A model generated the notes under the pieces. It did no database searches, was not told the origin of the DNA, and worked only from the letters and a program-made list of their open reading frames with translations. A stretch of DNA of 64,000 nt from Hymenobacter busanensis (lineage in GTDB: Bacteria > Bacteroidota > Bacteroidia > Cytophagales > Hymenobacteraceae): NCBI RefSeq assembly GCF_008727865.1, contig NZ_VTWU01000008.1:62001-126000 (forward strand), in the 5' to 3' direction. This document shows, one piece after another, positions 17,146 through 25,485 of the stretch. How positions within the stretch are numbered: position 1 is the first letter of the stretch; every line of letters starts with the position of its first letter. The position numbers and the translations under genes are program-made.

Positions 17146-17433
17146 TCATCTATCGGGGCTGAATGCCTGGAGGGATTTAATAAAGTCGTTAATGGTGACA
17201 ACTAAAGGGGTCTGTGCCTCGCAACAGGCAACCATTACATCGTCCCACAGCTCTACCACATCGTTTGCGTAGTCGAATTCCAATCGATACACGTTGCTGG
17301 CCCAGGTATAGCGGGCCATACGGTACACTTGGTGCAGACCAATTATGAGTAGTAACTCAGCCCTTGTTACGCGGTTAATTTCTATTCGAAGAAAGAAATC
17401 CAGCGAAGCAAATACCGGTGCTGTGCTTTTCAT
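17146..17433 (-). CDS. small protein of unknown function
   Basis: A 95-residue soluble protein with no signal peptide and no family I recognise. It carries a hydrophobic helix (LLLIIGLHQVYRMARY) and an acidic patch (LEFDYANDVVELWDDVM). It begins one base after the AcpH stop codon, which strongly suggests translational coupling with acpH. Its base composition is somewhat lower in GC than its neighbours. Confidence 0.65.
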   Translation of the reverse strand: MKSTAPVFASLDFFLRIEINRVTRAELLLIIGLHQVYRMARYTWASNVYRLEFDYANDVVELWDDVMVACCEAQTPLVVTINDFIKSLQAFSPDR

Positions 17434-17434
17434 T

Positions 17435-18031
17435 TCAAGTGTTTATTAGCTCATCCACCGCCGCCCGCACCTCCGGCCAAAACTCCTCGAAATCCATTTC
17501 ATAAGCTGGCCGCTCGGCTAGAAACGCGGCCCCGCCCGTGGCCAGCACCTCCGCGCCGGGCACGCGCCGACTGAGCCCGTCCAAGGCCCGCGCCAGCCCT
17601 TCCGGTTGGGCGTAGCCGGTTAGCCAGTCGCCTTCGCGCATGTACCGAAACATGTGCTGCAAGCGCTCCGGCAACTCGTTGTGGCGGGCTTGCAGAATGG
17701 TGTACATGCGCTGACTGAACGCGGCCAGCGGCTCCTGCGGGCGGTAGGTGTAGCGGGCAAAGTCGCGGGCCAGCAGGTGGTCGTAGCCCACGTCGGCCAC
17801 CACGCCGGCCCACTTGCCCAGGCCCTGCTCGCGCAGGCGGGCGGTGCTGCGCCGCACCACCGGGTGGTTGTCGGTAAACGAGTCGATGAGGCGGTGCAGG
17901 CGGATGCCGCGCTGCACGGCGGCCGGGTAGGCTTCGAGGGCGGCGCGGCCGCGCACGGCTTCGGCGGCGAAGTTGCCCACGATGAGGTCGTCGTTGGGGC
18001 CCGAGAGCAGCAGGTGGGCGAGGAAGTTCAC
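17435..18031 (-). CDS. acpH: acyl carrier protein phosphodiesterase
   Basis: AcpH removes the 4'-phosphopantetheine group from acyl carrier protein. The protein is 198 residues, close to the E. coli length. Characteristic blocks are MNFLAHLLLSGPND at the start, GNFAAEAVRG, and RLIDSFTDNHPVVRRS, which holds HD-fold metal ligands. I start at GTG 18031 because family members begin with MNFLAHL. A longer open frame upstream has no family similarity and would cover the divergent gene's upstream region. The small gene at 17433 follows one base later. Confidence 0.88.
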   Translation of the reverse strand: MNFLAHLLLSGPNDDLIVGNFAAEAVRGRAALEAYPAAVQRGIRLHRLIDSFTDNHPVVRRSTARLREQGLGKWAGVVADVGYDHLLARDFARYTYRPQEPLAAFSQRMYTILQARHNELPERLQHMFRYMREGDWLTGYAQPEGLARALDGLSRRVPGAEVLATGGAAFLAERPAYEMDFEEFWPEVRAAVDELINT

Positions 18032-18137
18032 GGCGGCAAGGTAGCGGAAGCTGGGCTGGGTCGCCAACCCGCGCCGCAACCCGCCCGTAAGCCCTTCTAC
18101 TCCTTCCGCACATCCACACCAACCTCCCAACAATCTC

Positions 18138-18650
18138 ATGGCCGACCAAACGCCCGTTACCCACGACCTTTCCAAGCTGCTCGACAAAATCAAGGACGTG
18201 CGCATTGCCATGCTCACCACCTTCGACGAGCAGAACGAGCTGCATTCACGCCCGATGTTTACCCAGAAGCCCGAAGCCGACGGCAACCTGCTGTTCTTCA
18301 CCGACGCCGACTCGGCCAAGGTGTACGAGGTGAAGCAGGACCAGCACGTGAACCTGAGCTACGCCCACCCCGGCAACAACGTGTACGCCTCCGTAACCGG
18401 CCACGCCAGCGTGTACCGCGACCAGGCCAAAATCGACGAGCTGTGGTCGGAAGACATGCGCGCCTGGTTTCCCAAGGGCAAGGAAGACCCCAGCATCCGC
18501 ATTCTGAAAGTAGAAATTCAGAAAGCCGAGTACTGGGATTCACCTTCGTCGCTGCTCAGCCGCGCCTATGGCTACGTGCGCGCCGTGGCCACCGGCGAGC
18601 GAAGCAAAGACGACGACGTGAACCAGCACGCGCAGGTGAAAACGAAATAA
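18138..18650 (+). CDS. PNPOx-like flavin-binding protein, general stress type
   Basis: A 170-residue split-barrel protein of the pyridoxamine 5'-phosphate oxidase superfamily, closest in layout to general stress protein 26. IAMLTTFDEQNELHSRPM begins the barrel, LLFFTDADSAKVYEV is the central strand, and VKVEIQKAEYWDSPSS-like sequence near the end is typical. Members bind FMN or F420; the reaction here is unknown. It is divergent from acpH and ends before a terminator. Confidence 0.88.
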   Translation: MADQTPVTHDLSKLLDKIKDVRIAMLTTFDEQNELHSRPMFTQKPEADGNLLFFTDADSAKVYEVKQDQHVNLSYAHPGNNVYASVTGHASVYRDQAKIDELWSEDMRAWFPKGKEDPSIRILKVEIQKAEYWDSPSSLLSRAYGYVRAVATGERSKDDDVNQHAQVKTK

Positions 18651-18725
18651 GCCACCCGCCGAAACCACGGGACGCAAACGCCCGTACATGGTTTTGTCCA
18701 CCGCGCCCTACTTAGCTACTATCCG

Positions 18726-18756
18726 AAAGGGAGAGAATTCGTTCTCTCCCTTTTTT
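18726..18756 (+). terminator. Rho-independent terminator with UUCG loop
   Basis: A 12-bp stem closed by a TTCG tetraloop and followed by T6. It stops transcription of the PNPOx-like gene and lies 30 bases before the chosen start of the CrtA-like gene. Confidence 0.92.
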
Positions 18757-18787
18757 GTTGTTTGCGGGTCCATTCAGCTCTTCTCGC

Positions 18788-19522
18788 TTGCCTGCCACGC
18801 CCACTTCGCCGCTCACCACGCTCACCATCATTTCGCTGCACCCCGCTCACCGCCGCTGGGGCTTGGCCCAAATGGGCGTGCTGCCGCGCCAGTTCGGGCA
18901 GGTGCCGGGCCTGCGCTTCGCCAAGCTTTTGGGGTCGGGGTTCGATTTTGGCCTGCGGCCTAACCTGTGCCGCTACGGGCTGATGGCGGTGTGGGACAGC
19001 GAAGCCGCCGCGCAGGCGTTTTTCAGCGGGCACACTGGTTGGCAGCAGTTTCGGCAGCGCAGCACCGAGCTGTGGACGGCCTACCTGCAGCCGCTGCAGG
19101 CACACGGCGCCTGGGACGGCCAAAACCCGTTTGCCTACGAGGTGACCGAAGTTGCGGAAGCCGCCGACGGGCCTGTAGCGGTGCTCACGCGGGCCAGCAT
19201 TCGGCCGCTGCGGGCGTGGAGCTTTTGGCGAGCGGTGCCGCCCGTGAGCCGCGCCGTGACTTCGGCAGCGGGTTATGTGGGCGGTATTGGGTTGGGCGAG
19301 CTGCCGTTTATCCGGCAAGCCACGTTCAGCGTGTGGGAATCGGCGGCGCTGATGCGGCAGTATGCCTACGGCGCCGGGCACGACGGCCGCCACAAAGACG
19401 TGGTCAGGCGCACGCGGCAGGAAAAGTGGTACTCCGAAGAGCTGTTTGCGCGGTTTCGGGTGCTGCGCACCGACGGCACCTGGGACGGCTATAACCCGCT
19501 GCTACGCCCCGAAAGGGCATAA
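18788..19522 (+). CDS. CrtA-like monooxygenase (spheroidene monooxygenase family)
   Basis: About 244 residues. The C-terminal block FSVWESAALMRQYAYG...HKDVVRRTRQEKWYSEELFARF is the hallmark of the spheroidene monooxygenase family, whose known members add keto groups to carotenoids with haem and oxygen. Residues about 25-100 (RRWGLAQMG, FGLRPNLCRYGLM) fit the N-terminal half. No other carotenoid gene is nearby, so the substrate is not proven. The start is uncertain: TTG 18755 lies inside the terminator T-run, so TTG 18788 was preferred. Confidence 0.75.
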   Translation: MPATPTSPLTTLTIISLHPAHRRWGLAQMGVLPRQFGQVPGLRFAKLLGSGFDFGLRPNLCRYGLMAVWDSEAAAQAFFSGHTGWQQFRQRSTELWTAYLQPLQAHGAWDGQNPFAYEVTEVAEAADGPVAVLTRASIRPLRAWSFWRAVPPVSRAVTSAAGYVGGIGLGELPFIRQATFSVWESAALMRQYAYGAGHDGRHKDVVRRTRQEKWYSEELFARFRVLRTDGTWDGYNPLLRPERA

Positions 19523-19525
19523 AAA

Positions 19526-19599
19526 AGCGGACCGCCTGTCACGGTACAACACCACACCTGAGGTTGTACCTAGTTGCCGCATTTGACAGGCAGCCCGCT
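19526..19599. repeat. nested inverted repeats
   Basis: Outer arms 19526-19541 and 19584-19599 match over 16 bases with two mismatches (AGCGGACCGCCTGTCA). Inside them 19543-19550 and 19563-19570 are a perfect 8-base pair (GGTACAAC). The whole would fold as a two-level hairpin. It starts 3 bases after the CrtA-like stop and has no T-run. Confidence 0.75.
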
Positions 19600-19782
19600 C
19601 ATTACAAAGTAACGCGGGCACTTTTCGCTTTGGGGCAGCACAACTACGGATATTGCCCGGTTATTAGTACGTAATTTTTATGCTCCAAATCGTTGCCTGA
19701 GCATTTAAAAGCCGCTTTTCGGCTGCTTTATTGTCGAGCTATTACCCTGAAAACCAAGACACCTACTGCCAACTATGCTACC

Positions 19783-20100
19783 ATGAAAGCCCTGCTGGAG
19801 GCCGAGCAATACGTGCCGCGCAGCCTCATCTGCCGTATCCAGGAACTCGACCCCATCGGGCGCGCCCCCCTGCCCCCCGGTGGGCTGGACCTCAACCTTA
19901 CCATCGAGAATCCCATTGACCAGAGCGGTCTGCGGGCCTATGCCACCAAGCCCGGACTACCTGGCCAGCCCCGGGTAATCATCAATAATTCCCGGCGCGA
20001 AATCTAGGACTTCATTGCGAAGAACTCACTGGACCTTGCCAAAGACAAGAAAGCGGCGGAAGGTGCGCGTGATGCCAAGCGCATCAAGTACTCCTTGTAA
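19783..20100 (+). pseudogene. gene broken by an in-frame amber codon
   Basis: From the ATG at 19783 the frame runs 74 codons to TAG at 20005-20007 and then continues in the same frame as clear protein (DFIAKNSLDLAKDKKAAEG...) to TAA at 20098-20100. Without the TAG it would be a 105-residue protein. CAG to TAG is a single change. The family is unknown: the middle (GGLDLNLTIENP, SGLRAYATKPG) and the Lys-rich tail resemble a small C-terminal toxin or DNA-binding module, but this is a guess. The true N-terminus may lie upstream, since the frame is open from 19693. Confidence 0.6.
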
Positions 20101-20123
20101 TGTCCTTCCAAGCTTTACTTTCG
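20095..20123 (+). promoter_or_regulatory. promoter of the 20149 gene
   Basis: TTG at 20095-20097, an 18-base spacer, then TACTTTCG at 20116-20123, a one-base variant of TAnnTTTG. It lies 25 bases before the ATG at 20149 and overlaps the end of the broken gene. Confidence 0.5.
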
Positions 20124-20148
20124 GGTCTCTTCATTTCCTGCTGATAGT

Positions 20149-20850
20149 ATGATATTCGCTCCTCCGTTTGTTGAATGGCACATGCGCCGGGTTTTGTTTA
20201 CGGTGTATGATGAGTTGGATAGGCACATGGAGATGCCGTGGTCTCAGCCATACGGCATCTTAAAAAAGAAGCAGCTGGCCGCCTTTCAGGCTGAGGGCAT
20301 CCCGGAAGTGGTGTTGTCGTACGGACGTCAGATAAACGGGCTACGGGCTGATTGGCAGGCGCGCGGAGGCGTGCGGCTGGAGGGCAGCATCAACCTGCTG
20401 CCGGTGGAGCGGATCTACGGCCCGCTGGACCCGGACGAGTTTCTGGTGCTGCCCGAGGACGCGCCCGAACTCCACGACTTCCGGCCGGTGGACATGTTCA
20501 AGCCCGACGCCTGCGTGGGCCTGCTCCACGACGAGCGGCGCAGCCCGCAGCTGTACTACTACGACGAGAGTGACCGGGACCTGGAGCCGCTGGACCTGGA
20601 CCTGCAGGGCTACATCTCGCTGCTGCAGTTCACCTGGGGCTTTCTGAACTGGCTGCTGCTGCTGCTCGAGCTGGCCAGCCCCGCCGGGCAGGCCCGCCCC
20701 TTCCGCCTGCAGCCCGATTCGTTGGCCAGCAACACCATTGCATGGAAACTGCCGCTGCTGGCCCAGCACATTCCCGACTGGGACCTGGACGCCTTCGTGG
20801 CCCACTACGACCTGGTCAAGCTCTCGGCCCAGCCGAAAAGGGCCACGTAA
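20149..20850 (+). CDS. unknown protein, candidate immunity-type
   Basis: A 233-residue soluble acidic protein. The N-terminal third ([19 protein letters not shown]) is encoded by lower-GC DNA than the rest. The central part ([32 protein letters not shown]) and a hydrophobic Leu run ([18 protein letters not shown]) recall SUKH-like proteins only weakly. No family can be named. It has its own promoter and sits between a broken gene and an orphan toxin-module fragment, the position an immunity gene would occupy. Its stop codon is in the same frame as that fragment. Confidence 0.6.
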   Translation: MIFAPPFVEWHMRRVLFTVYDELDRHMEMPWSQPYGILKKKQLAAFQAEGIPEVVLSYGRQINGLRADWQARGGVRLEGSINLLPVERIYGPLDPDEFLVLPEDAPELHDFRPVDMFKPDACVGLLHDERRSPQLYYYDESDRDLEPLDLDLQGYISLLQFTWGFLNWLLLLLELASPAGQARPFRLQPDSLASNTIAWKLPLLAQHIPDWDLDAFVAHYDLVKLSAQPKRAT

Positions 20851-20874
20851 GACAAGCGGCCGTGCCCAGCAGCA

Positions 20875-21087
20875 GTGGAAACCACGCTGGTGCGCCTGCT
20901 GCCCGTGGCGCTGGGCTTCCTGGCCAAGTGGCTGAACCTGGACGGCATCAGCGGCGCCATTCAAACGGGCCTGAAGAAAGTGCAGGCTCCGGTGGAGCGG
21001 GCCCTCACCCAGGTGCTCCATGTCGTCGCCGAAGAGGTTGGCGTTTCCGCCGAGGAAAATCGGCTTCGCATTCTGATTACCGGATAA
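20875..21087 (+). pseudogene. orphan helical module of a DUF4157-type polymorphic toxin
   Basis: Seventy codons, in the same frame as the preceding gene and separated from its TAA by eight codons. The sequence [19 protein letters not shown] followed by [14 protein letters not shown] matches, from memory, the conserved helical segment that precedes the variable C-terminus in large DUF4157 (eCIS-associated) polymorphic toxins. Those proteins have hundreds of residues before and after it; here both sides are missing. A GTG could start it, but it is most simply a displaced remnant. Confidence 0.55.
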
Positions 21088-21114
21088 AAAATCCGCCCAA
21101 GTTTCTGCTTGTCC

Positions 21115-21122
21115 TAACTTCG
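21115..21122 (+). promoter_or_regulatory. candidate -7 box of leuS
   Basis: TAACTTCG is a one-base variant of TAnnTTTG, 27 bases before the leuS ATG. No -33 box is convincing. Confidence 0.3.
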
Positions 21123-21149
21123 CGGTTTCAGCAATCGAATAACCGCCCT

Positions 21150-23933
21150 ATGCCCGGCTACCGTCCGCAGGAGATAGAGAAGAAATGGCAGCAGTTCTGG
21201 CAGCAGAACCAGACCTTCCGCGCCCAGAACCACTCCGATAAGCCCAAGTACTACGTGCTCGACATGTTTCCCTACCCCTCGGGAGCCGGGCTGCACGTAG
21301 GGCACCCGCTGGGCTACATTGCCTCCGACATCGTGTCGCGCTACAAGCGCCACCGCGGCTTCAACGTGCTGCACCCCATGGGTTTCGACTCCTTCGGCCT
21401 GCCCGCCGAGCAGTACGCCATCCAGACCGGGCAGCACCCCGAGAAGACCACCCGCGAGAATATTACCCGCTACATCGAGCAGCTCTCGGCCCTGGGCTTC
21501 AGCTACGACTGGTCGCGCGAAATCCGCACCTCCAACCCCGACTACTATAAGTGGACGCAGTGGATTTTTCTGAAGCTGTTCAACTCGTGGTACAACCTCG
21601 ACACCAACAAAGCGGAATCAATTCGCACCCTGCAGGAGAAGTTTGCCGCTGAGGGCTCGAAGGGCGTGCGCGCCGTGTGCGACGAGGAGGAAGTGCACGA
21701 CTTCTCGGCCGGGCAGTGGCAGATGATGACGGAGGCCCAGAAAATTGCCGCCGTTCACCCCTACCGCCTCGCCTACCAATCGGAAACTTACGTGAACTGG
21801 TGCGCCGGCCTGGGCACGGTGCTGTCGAACGACGAGGTGAAAGACGGCGTGTCGGAGCGCGGGGGCTTCCCGGTGGAGCGCCGCCTGATGCCCCAGTGGA
21901 ACCTGCGCATCACCGCTTACGCCCAGCGCCTGCTCGACGGCCTCGACCACCTCGACTGGCCCGACGCGGTCAAGGAAATGCAGCGCAACTGGATTGGCCG
22001 CTCCGTGGGCGCTGAGGTGCGCTTCGAGGTCGAAAACCACCCCGAGCTGCCGCTGACCGTGTTTACCACCCGCCCCGATACGCTGTTCGGCGTGTCGTAC
22101 ATGGCGGTGGCCCCCGAATCGGAGCTGATTGATGTGCTGACCACCCCAGCGCAGCGCGAGGCGGTGAGCAAGTACGTGGAGTACGCCAAAAACCGCTCGG
22201 AGCGCGACCGGATGGCCGACGTGAAGACCATCACCGGCGAATTCACCGGCGCCTACGCCCTGCATCCATTCAGCGGCGAAAAGCTGCCCATCTGGGTGGC
22301 CGACTACGTGCTGGCCGGCTACGGCACCGGCGTGGTCATGGCCGTGCCCGCCCACGACACCCGCGACTTCGCCTTTGCCCGGCACTTCAGCCTCCCGATT
22401 ATACCGGTGGTGGAAGGCTTTGACGAGGAAGCCGGCGAGGCCTACGTGGCCAAGGAAGGCCGCATTGTCAATTCCGACTTCCTCAACGGCCTCGACGTGA
22501 AGCCCGCCATCCAGGAAGTCATCAAGCGCCTGGAGGAAAAGGGCATCGGCAAGGGCAAAATCAACTACCGCCTGCGCGACGCCATCTTCGGCCGGCAGCG
22601 CTACTGGGGGGAGCCGATTCCCATTTACTACCGCGACGGCATGGCCTTCGGCGTGGCCGAGCAGGACTTGCCGCTGGTGCTGCCCGAAATCGACGAGTAC
22701 AAGCCCACCGAAACCGGGGAGCCGCCGCTGGGCCGCGCCCAGGACTGGAAGTACCGCAACGAGTTTGAGTTTGAGCTGAGCACCATGCCCGGCTGGGCCG
22801 GCTCCTCGTGGTACTACCTGCGCTACATGGACCCCAAGAACGAGGACCGGTTCGTGGGCGAAGAAGCCGAGCGGTACTGGCAGAACGTGGACCTGTACAT
22901 GGGCGGCGCCGAGCACGCCACCGGCCACCTGCTCTACTCCCGCTTCTGGCACCTGTTTCTGAAGGATTACGGCCTGGTGACGACCGAAGAGCCCTTCCAG
23001 AAGCTCATCAACCAGGGCATGATCCTGGGCCGCTCGAACTTCGTGTATCGCATCAACGGCACCAATACGTTCGTGACGCTCGGCAAAAAGGATCAGTACG
23101 ACACCACGCCCCTGCACGTGGACATCAGCATCGTCGAAAACGACGTGCTCGACACGGAAGCCTTCCGCCGCTGGCGCCCCGACTACGCCAACGCGGAATT
23201 CATCCTCGAAGACGACGGCCGCTACGTCTGCGGCTGGGAGGTGGAAAAAATGTCGAAGAACCGCTTCAACGTGGCCACCCCCGACGACCTGGTGGAGCGT
23301 TTCGGCGCCGACGTGCTGCGCTTGCACGAGATGTTCCTCGGCCCGCTGGAGCAGTACAAGCCGTGGAATACCCAGGGCATGACCGGCGTGCTGAGCTTCC
23401 TGCGCAAGCTCTGGCGCCTGTACTTCCCCGAAGACCGCGACTGGGCCGTCACCGACGAAGCCCCGACGCCGGCCGAGCTAAAAGCCCTGCACAAGGCCAT
23501 TCGGAAGGCGCAGGAGGACATCGAGCGGTTCTCGTTCAACACCTCCGTCAGCACCTTCATGATCTGCGTGAACGAGCTGTCGGCGCTGAACTGCCGCAAG
23601 CGCGCCATCCTGGAGCCGCTGACGGTGCTCATCTCGCCCTACGCCCCGCACCTGGCGGAGGAGCTGTGGGAAGCCCTGGGCCACCCGGTCGGCTCGCTCA
23701 GCACCGCGCCATTCCCCGAGTTCGAGGAGAAGTACCTGGTGGAAGACACGGTGAACTACCCCATTGCCATCAACGGCAAGGTGCGGGAGCAGATGCAGTT
23801 TGCCGCTGACGCTTCGGCGGCCGACATCGAGGCCGCCGTGCGCGCCACCGACATCCTGGCCCGCTTTGCCGAGGGCAAGCCCGCCAAGAAGGTCATCGTG
23901 GTGCCCGGCCGCATGGTGAACGTGGTGGTGTAA
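21150..23933 (+). CDS. leuS: leucyl-tRNA synthetase
   Basis: LeuRS charges tRNA-Leu with leucine. The protein is 927 residues, a usual Bacteroidota length. The HIGH motif is HVGH at residues 49-52 and the KMSKS motif is KMSKN at 700-704. The CP1 editing domain is present, with the threonine-rich [17 protein letters not shown] block near 308-324 and the [17 protein letters not shown] block. The start at 21150 ([17 protein letters not shown]) is the family start; the frame is open for 400 bases upstream but that part is the toxin-like region in another frame. A terminator follows. Confidence 0.97.
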   Translation: MPGYRPQEIEKKWQQFWQQNQTFRAQNHSDKPKYYVLDMFPYPSGAGLHVGHPLGYIASDIVSRYKRHRGFNVLHPMGFDSFGLPAEQYAIQTGQHPEKTTRENITRYIEQLSALGFSYDWSREIRTSNPDYYKWTQWIFLKLFNSWYNLDTNKAESIRTLQEKFAAEGSKGVRAVCDEEEVHDFSAGQWQMMTEAQKIAAVHPYRLAYQSETYVNWCAGLGTVLSNDEVKDGVSERGGFPVERRLMPQWNLRITAYAQRLLDGLDHLDWPDAVKEMQRNWIGRSVGAEVRFEVENHPELPLTVFTTRPDTLFGVSYMAVAPESELIDVLTTPAQREAVSKYVEYAKNRSERDRMADVKTITGEFTGAYALHPFSGEKLPIWVADYVLAGYGTGVVMAVPAHDTRDFAFARHFSLPIIPVVEGFDEEAGEAYVAKEGRIVNSDFLNGLDVKPAIQEVIKRLEEKGIGKGKINYRLRDAIFGRQRYWGEPIPIYYRDGMAFGVAEQDLPLVLPEIDEYKPTETGEPPLGRAQDWKYRNEFEFELSTMPGWAGSSWYYLRYMDPKNEDRFVGEEAERYWQNVDLYMGGAEHATGHLLYSRFWHLFLKDYGLVTTEEPFQKLINQGMILGRSNFVYRINGTNTFVTLGKKDQYDTTPLHVDISIVENDVLDTEAFRRWRPDYANAEFILEDDGRYVCGWEVEKMSKNRFNVATPDDLVERFGADVLRLHEMFLGPLEQYKPWNTQGMTGVLSFLRKLWRLYFPEDRDWAVTDEAPTPAELKALHKAIRKAQEDIERFSFNTSVSTFMICVNELSALNCRKRAILEPLTVLISPYAPHLAEELWEALGHPVGSLSTAPFPEFEEKYLVEDTVNYPIAINGKVREQMQFAADASAADIEAAVRATDILARFAEGKPAKKVIVVPGRMVNVVV

Positions 23934-23954
23934 GCTGCTGATGTATCAGGCACG

Positions 23955-23989
23955 AAAAAGCCCGCTGGTGTTGCACCAGCGGGCTTTTT
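23955..23989. terminator. Rho-independent terminator after leuS
   Basis: A 16-bp perfect stem with a three-base loop. The GC core is flanked by A5 and T5, so it can act in both directions. Confidence 0.92.
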
Positions 23990-24013
23990 GCTTTCAAAAC
24001 GATTGAAAATAGA

Positions 24014-24240
24014 ACGTCATCCTGAGCGCAGCGAAGGACCTTGCTCCCACCCTGCACCACCGCTTGAGTCCAGGCACTGGAGCTTGCCGTTGCGGCGTAA
24101 AATCTGAAGCGCAGCCGCCGTGGCCCGTACGAGGGCATTGGTGGCTGCGCTTTTGTCGTCCAGCCGATTGGCGTCCGCGCATTGGCATTAGTGTCAGTGC
24201 AGGTTTCGAGGAAGGTCCTTCGCTTTGCTCAGGATGACGT
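24014..24240. repeat. intergenic element bounded by 29-bp inverted repeats
   Basis: The left edge 24014-24042 (ACGTCATCCTGAGCGCAGCG...) and the right edge 24212-24240 are inverted copies of 29 bases with two mismatches. The 170 bases between carry no gene. A related single copy lies at 36197. This is the layout of a small non-coding mobile or REP-like element. The gap between leuS (ends 23933) and the gene ending at 24264 holds only this element and the leuS terminator. Confidence 0.75.
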
Positions 24241-24263
24241 ACTTGTTTCGTCGCTTTGCCGAC

Positions 24264-24914
24264 TTAATACGCCGCCGTAAACCGCTGCCGGCTGAACTGG
24301 TGCTTTTCCACCTCGTCGAGCACCGCCACGGCCAGGTCTTCGCCCGAGAGGATGCTGCGGCCCTGCTCGTTGAACACCGGGTTTTCGGTGCCGAGGCGGT
24401 ACTGCCCGGTGCGGCCGGTGTCGATGCCCTGGTGCATTTCGATGGCGGGGCTGACGAAGGTCCAGTCTAGCTTGTCATTCTTGCGCAGCTCGGTGAGGTA
24501 GTCGCGGGCGGCGGTGGCGCCGGGCTTGTACTCGGCCGGAAACTGCGGGCCATCGACCAGCTGCGCATCGCCTATGTAGAGGCTGCCGGCCCCGCCGATA
24601 ACCACGAGGCGCGGCACGCCGGCTTGCTCGGTGGCTTTTTCGATGGCGCGGTTGCCGGTCAGGGAGTCGTCGTACAGGTTGGGGTTGGTCCAGCCGGCGT
24701 TGAAGGCGTTGACGACCACGTCGTGGCCTTTCAGCTGCTCGGCCAGCTGCGCAGGCTGGTTCACGTCGCCCGGCACCACGGTGAGGCCGGCGGGCTGCTC
24801 GGTGATTTTGCTCGGGTCGCGCACGATGGCCGTGACCTGGTGGCCGCGCTGCAGGGCTTCGCGCAGCAGGTTCGAGCCGACAAAGCCGGTGGCGCCGAGG
24901 AGGGCAATGTTCAT
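24264..24914 (-). CDS. NAD(P)-binding oxidoreductase, YwnB-like
   Basis: A 216-residue atypical short-chain dehydrogenase of the NmrA/YwnB group. The Rossmann motif is GATGFVGSNLLREAL (residues 7-21). HDVVVNAFNAGW follows strand 4, and VIGGAGSLYIGD is the usual conserved loop. Enzymes of this group act on quinones or sugars, or serve as redox sensors; the substrate is unknown. It lies downstream of the Rrf2 gene on the same strand and has a palindromic operator between. B. subtilis has the same pairing in ywnA-ywnB. The start is the ATG at 24914. Confidence 0.88.
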   Translation of the reverse strand: MNIALLGATGFVGSNLLREALQRGHQVTAIVRDPSKITEQPAGLTVVPGDVNQPAQLAEQLKGHDVVVNAFNAGWTNPNLYDDSLTGNRAIEKATEQAGVPRLVVIGGAGSLYIGDAQLVDGPQFPAEYKPGATAARDYLTELRKNDKLDWTFVSPAIEMHQGIDTGRTGQYRLGTENPVFNEQGRSILSGEDLAVAVLDEVEKHQFSRQRFTAAY

Positions 24915-24953
24915 GGGTTCTGGGGTTAGAGTTGGTGTTGCAAAGGAACAACC

Positions 24954-24978
24954 TATTGTAACCATAATTGTTACAATA
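24954..24978. promoter_or_regulatory. operator 1 of the Rrf2 regulator
   Basis: A perfect palindrome TATTGTAAC-N7-GTTACAATA, 40 bases before the start of the NAD(P)-binding gene and just after the rrf2 stop. Its core TGTAAC-N7-GTTACA is identical in arms and spacing to the site at 25486. Confidence 0.8.
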
Positions 24979-24993
24979 TGCGACAAAAAAATT

Positions 24994-25443
24994 TCAGTTC
25001 ACGCCTACCGCGGCCTTGGCGGCAATATCCAGGGCCACCTGCTGCAGCGTAACGCCCGCTAACTGCTGCTCCAGGGCGGTTTGGGCCCGTTGCAGCGTCT
25101 CGTTCAGGGCCGTCTGGATGTTGCGGCCCACCGGGCAGGCCGGGTTGGGCTGCTCGTGGATGCTGAACAGCTGCCCGGCCTCCACCACCTCGGTGGCCTG
25201 GTACACGTCGAGGAGACTGATGGCGGCGGCGGGCCGCGAGAGGAAAGTGCCGCCCGAGGCGGGGCGCACCTCTACCAGCCCGGCCTTTTTGAGCTGGCCC
25301 AGGATGCGGCGGATAACCACCGGGTTGGTGTTGACGCTGCCGGCCATCCGCTCGGAAGTCAGCAGGCTATCCTGGGCGGGTTGGTGCAGGGCCAGCAAAG
25401 CCAGCACGTGCACGGCGACGGAAAAGCGGCTGCTGATCTGCAT
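24994..25443 (-). CDS. Rrf2-family transcriptional regulator
   Basis: A 149-residue winged-helix regulator. MQISSRFSVAVHVLALLAL opens the fold, LTSERMAGSVNTNPVVIRRI is the recognition region, and LVEVRPASGGTFLSRP is the wing. It has one cysteine (NPACPVG) in the region where Fe-S Rrf2 proteins have three, so it probably does not carry a cluster. It is likely a thiol or redox sensor of the YwnA/YwgB type. Palindromic sites stand both before its own start and before the downstream gene. The ATG at 25443 is the family start. Confidence 0.9.
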   Translation of the reverse strand: MQISSRFSVAVHVLALLALHQPAQDSLLTSERMAGSVNTNPVVIRRILGQLKKAGLVEVRPASGGTFLSRPAAAISLLDVYQATEVVEAGQLFSIHEQPNPACPVGRNIQTALNETLQRAQTALEQQLAGVTLQQVALDIAAKAAVGVN

Positions 25444-25485
25444 TGAAAGCGGAAAGTCAGGACCGACGCAAGTCGGCTTTAGGGG

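Noticed and set aside
20742-21149. N-terminal extension of leuS by about 136 codons
   Set aside because: The extended part overlaps two other frames, has no LeuRS similarity, and [13 protein letters not shown] is the normal family start.
21618-23327. 569-codon open frame antisense to leuS
   Set aside because: Shadow; leuS has both synthetase signatures on the other strand.
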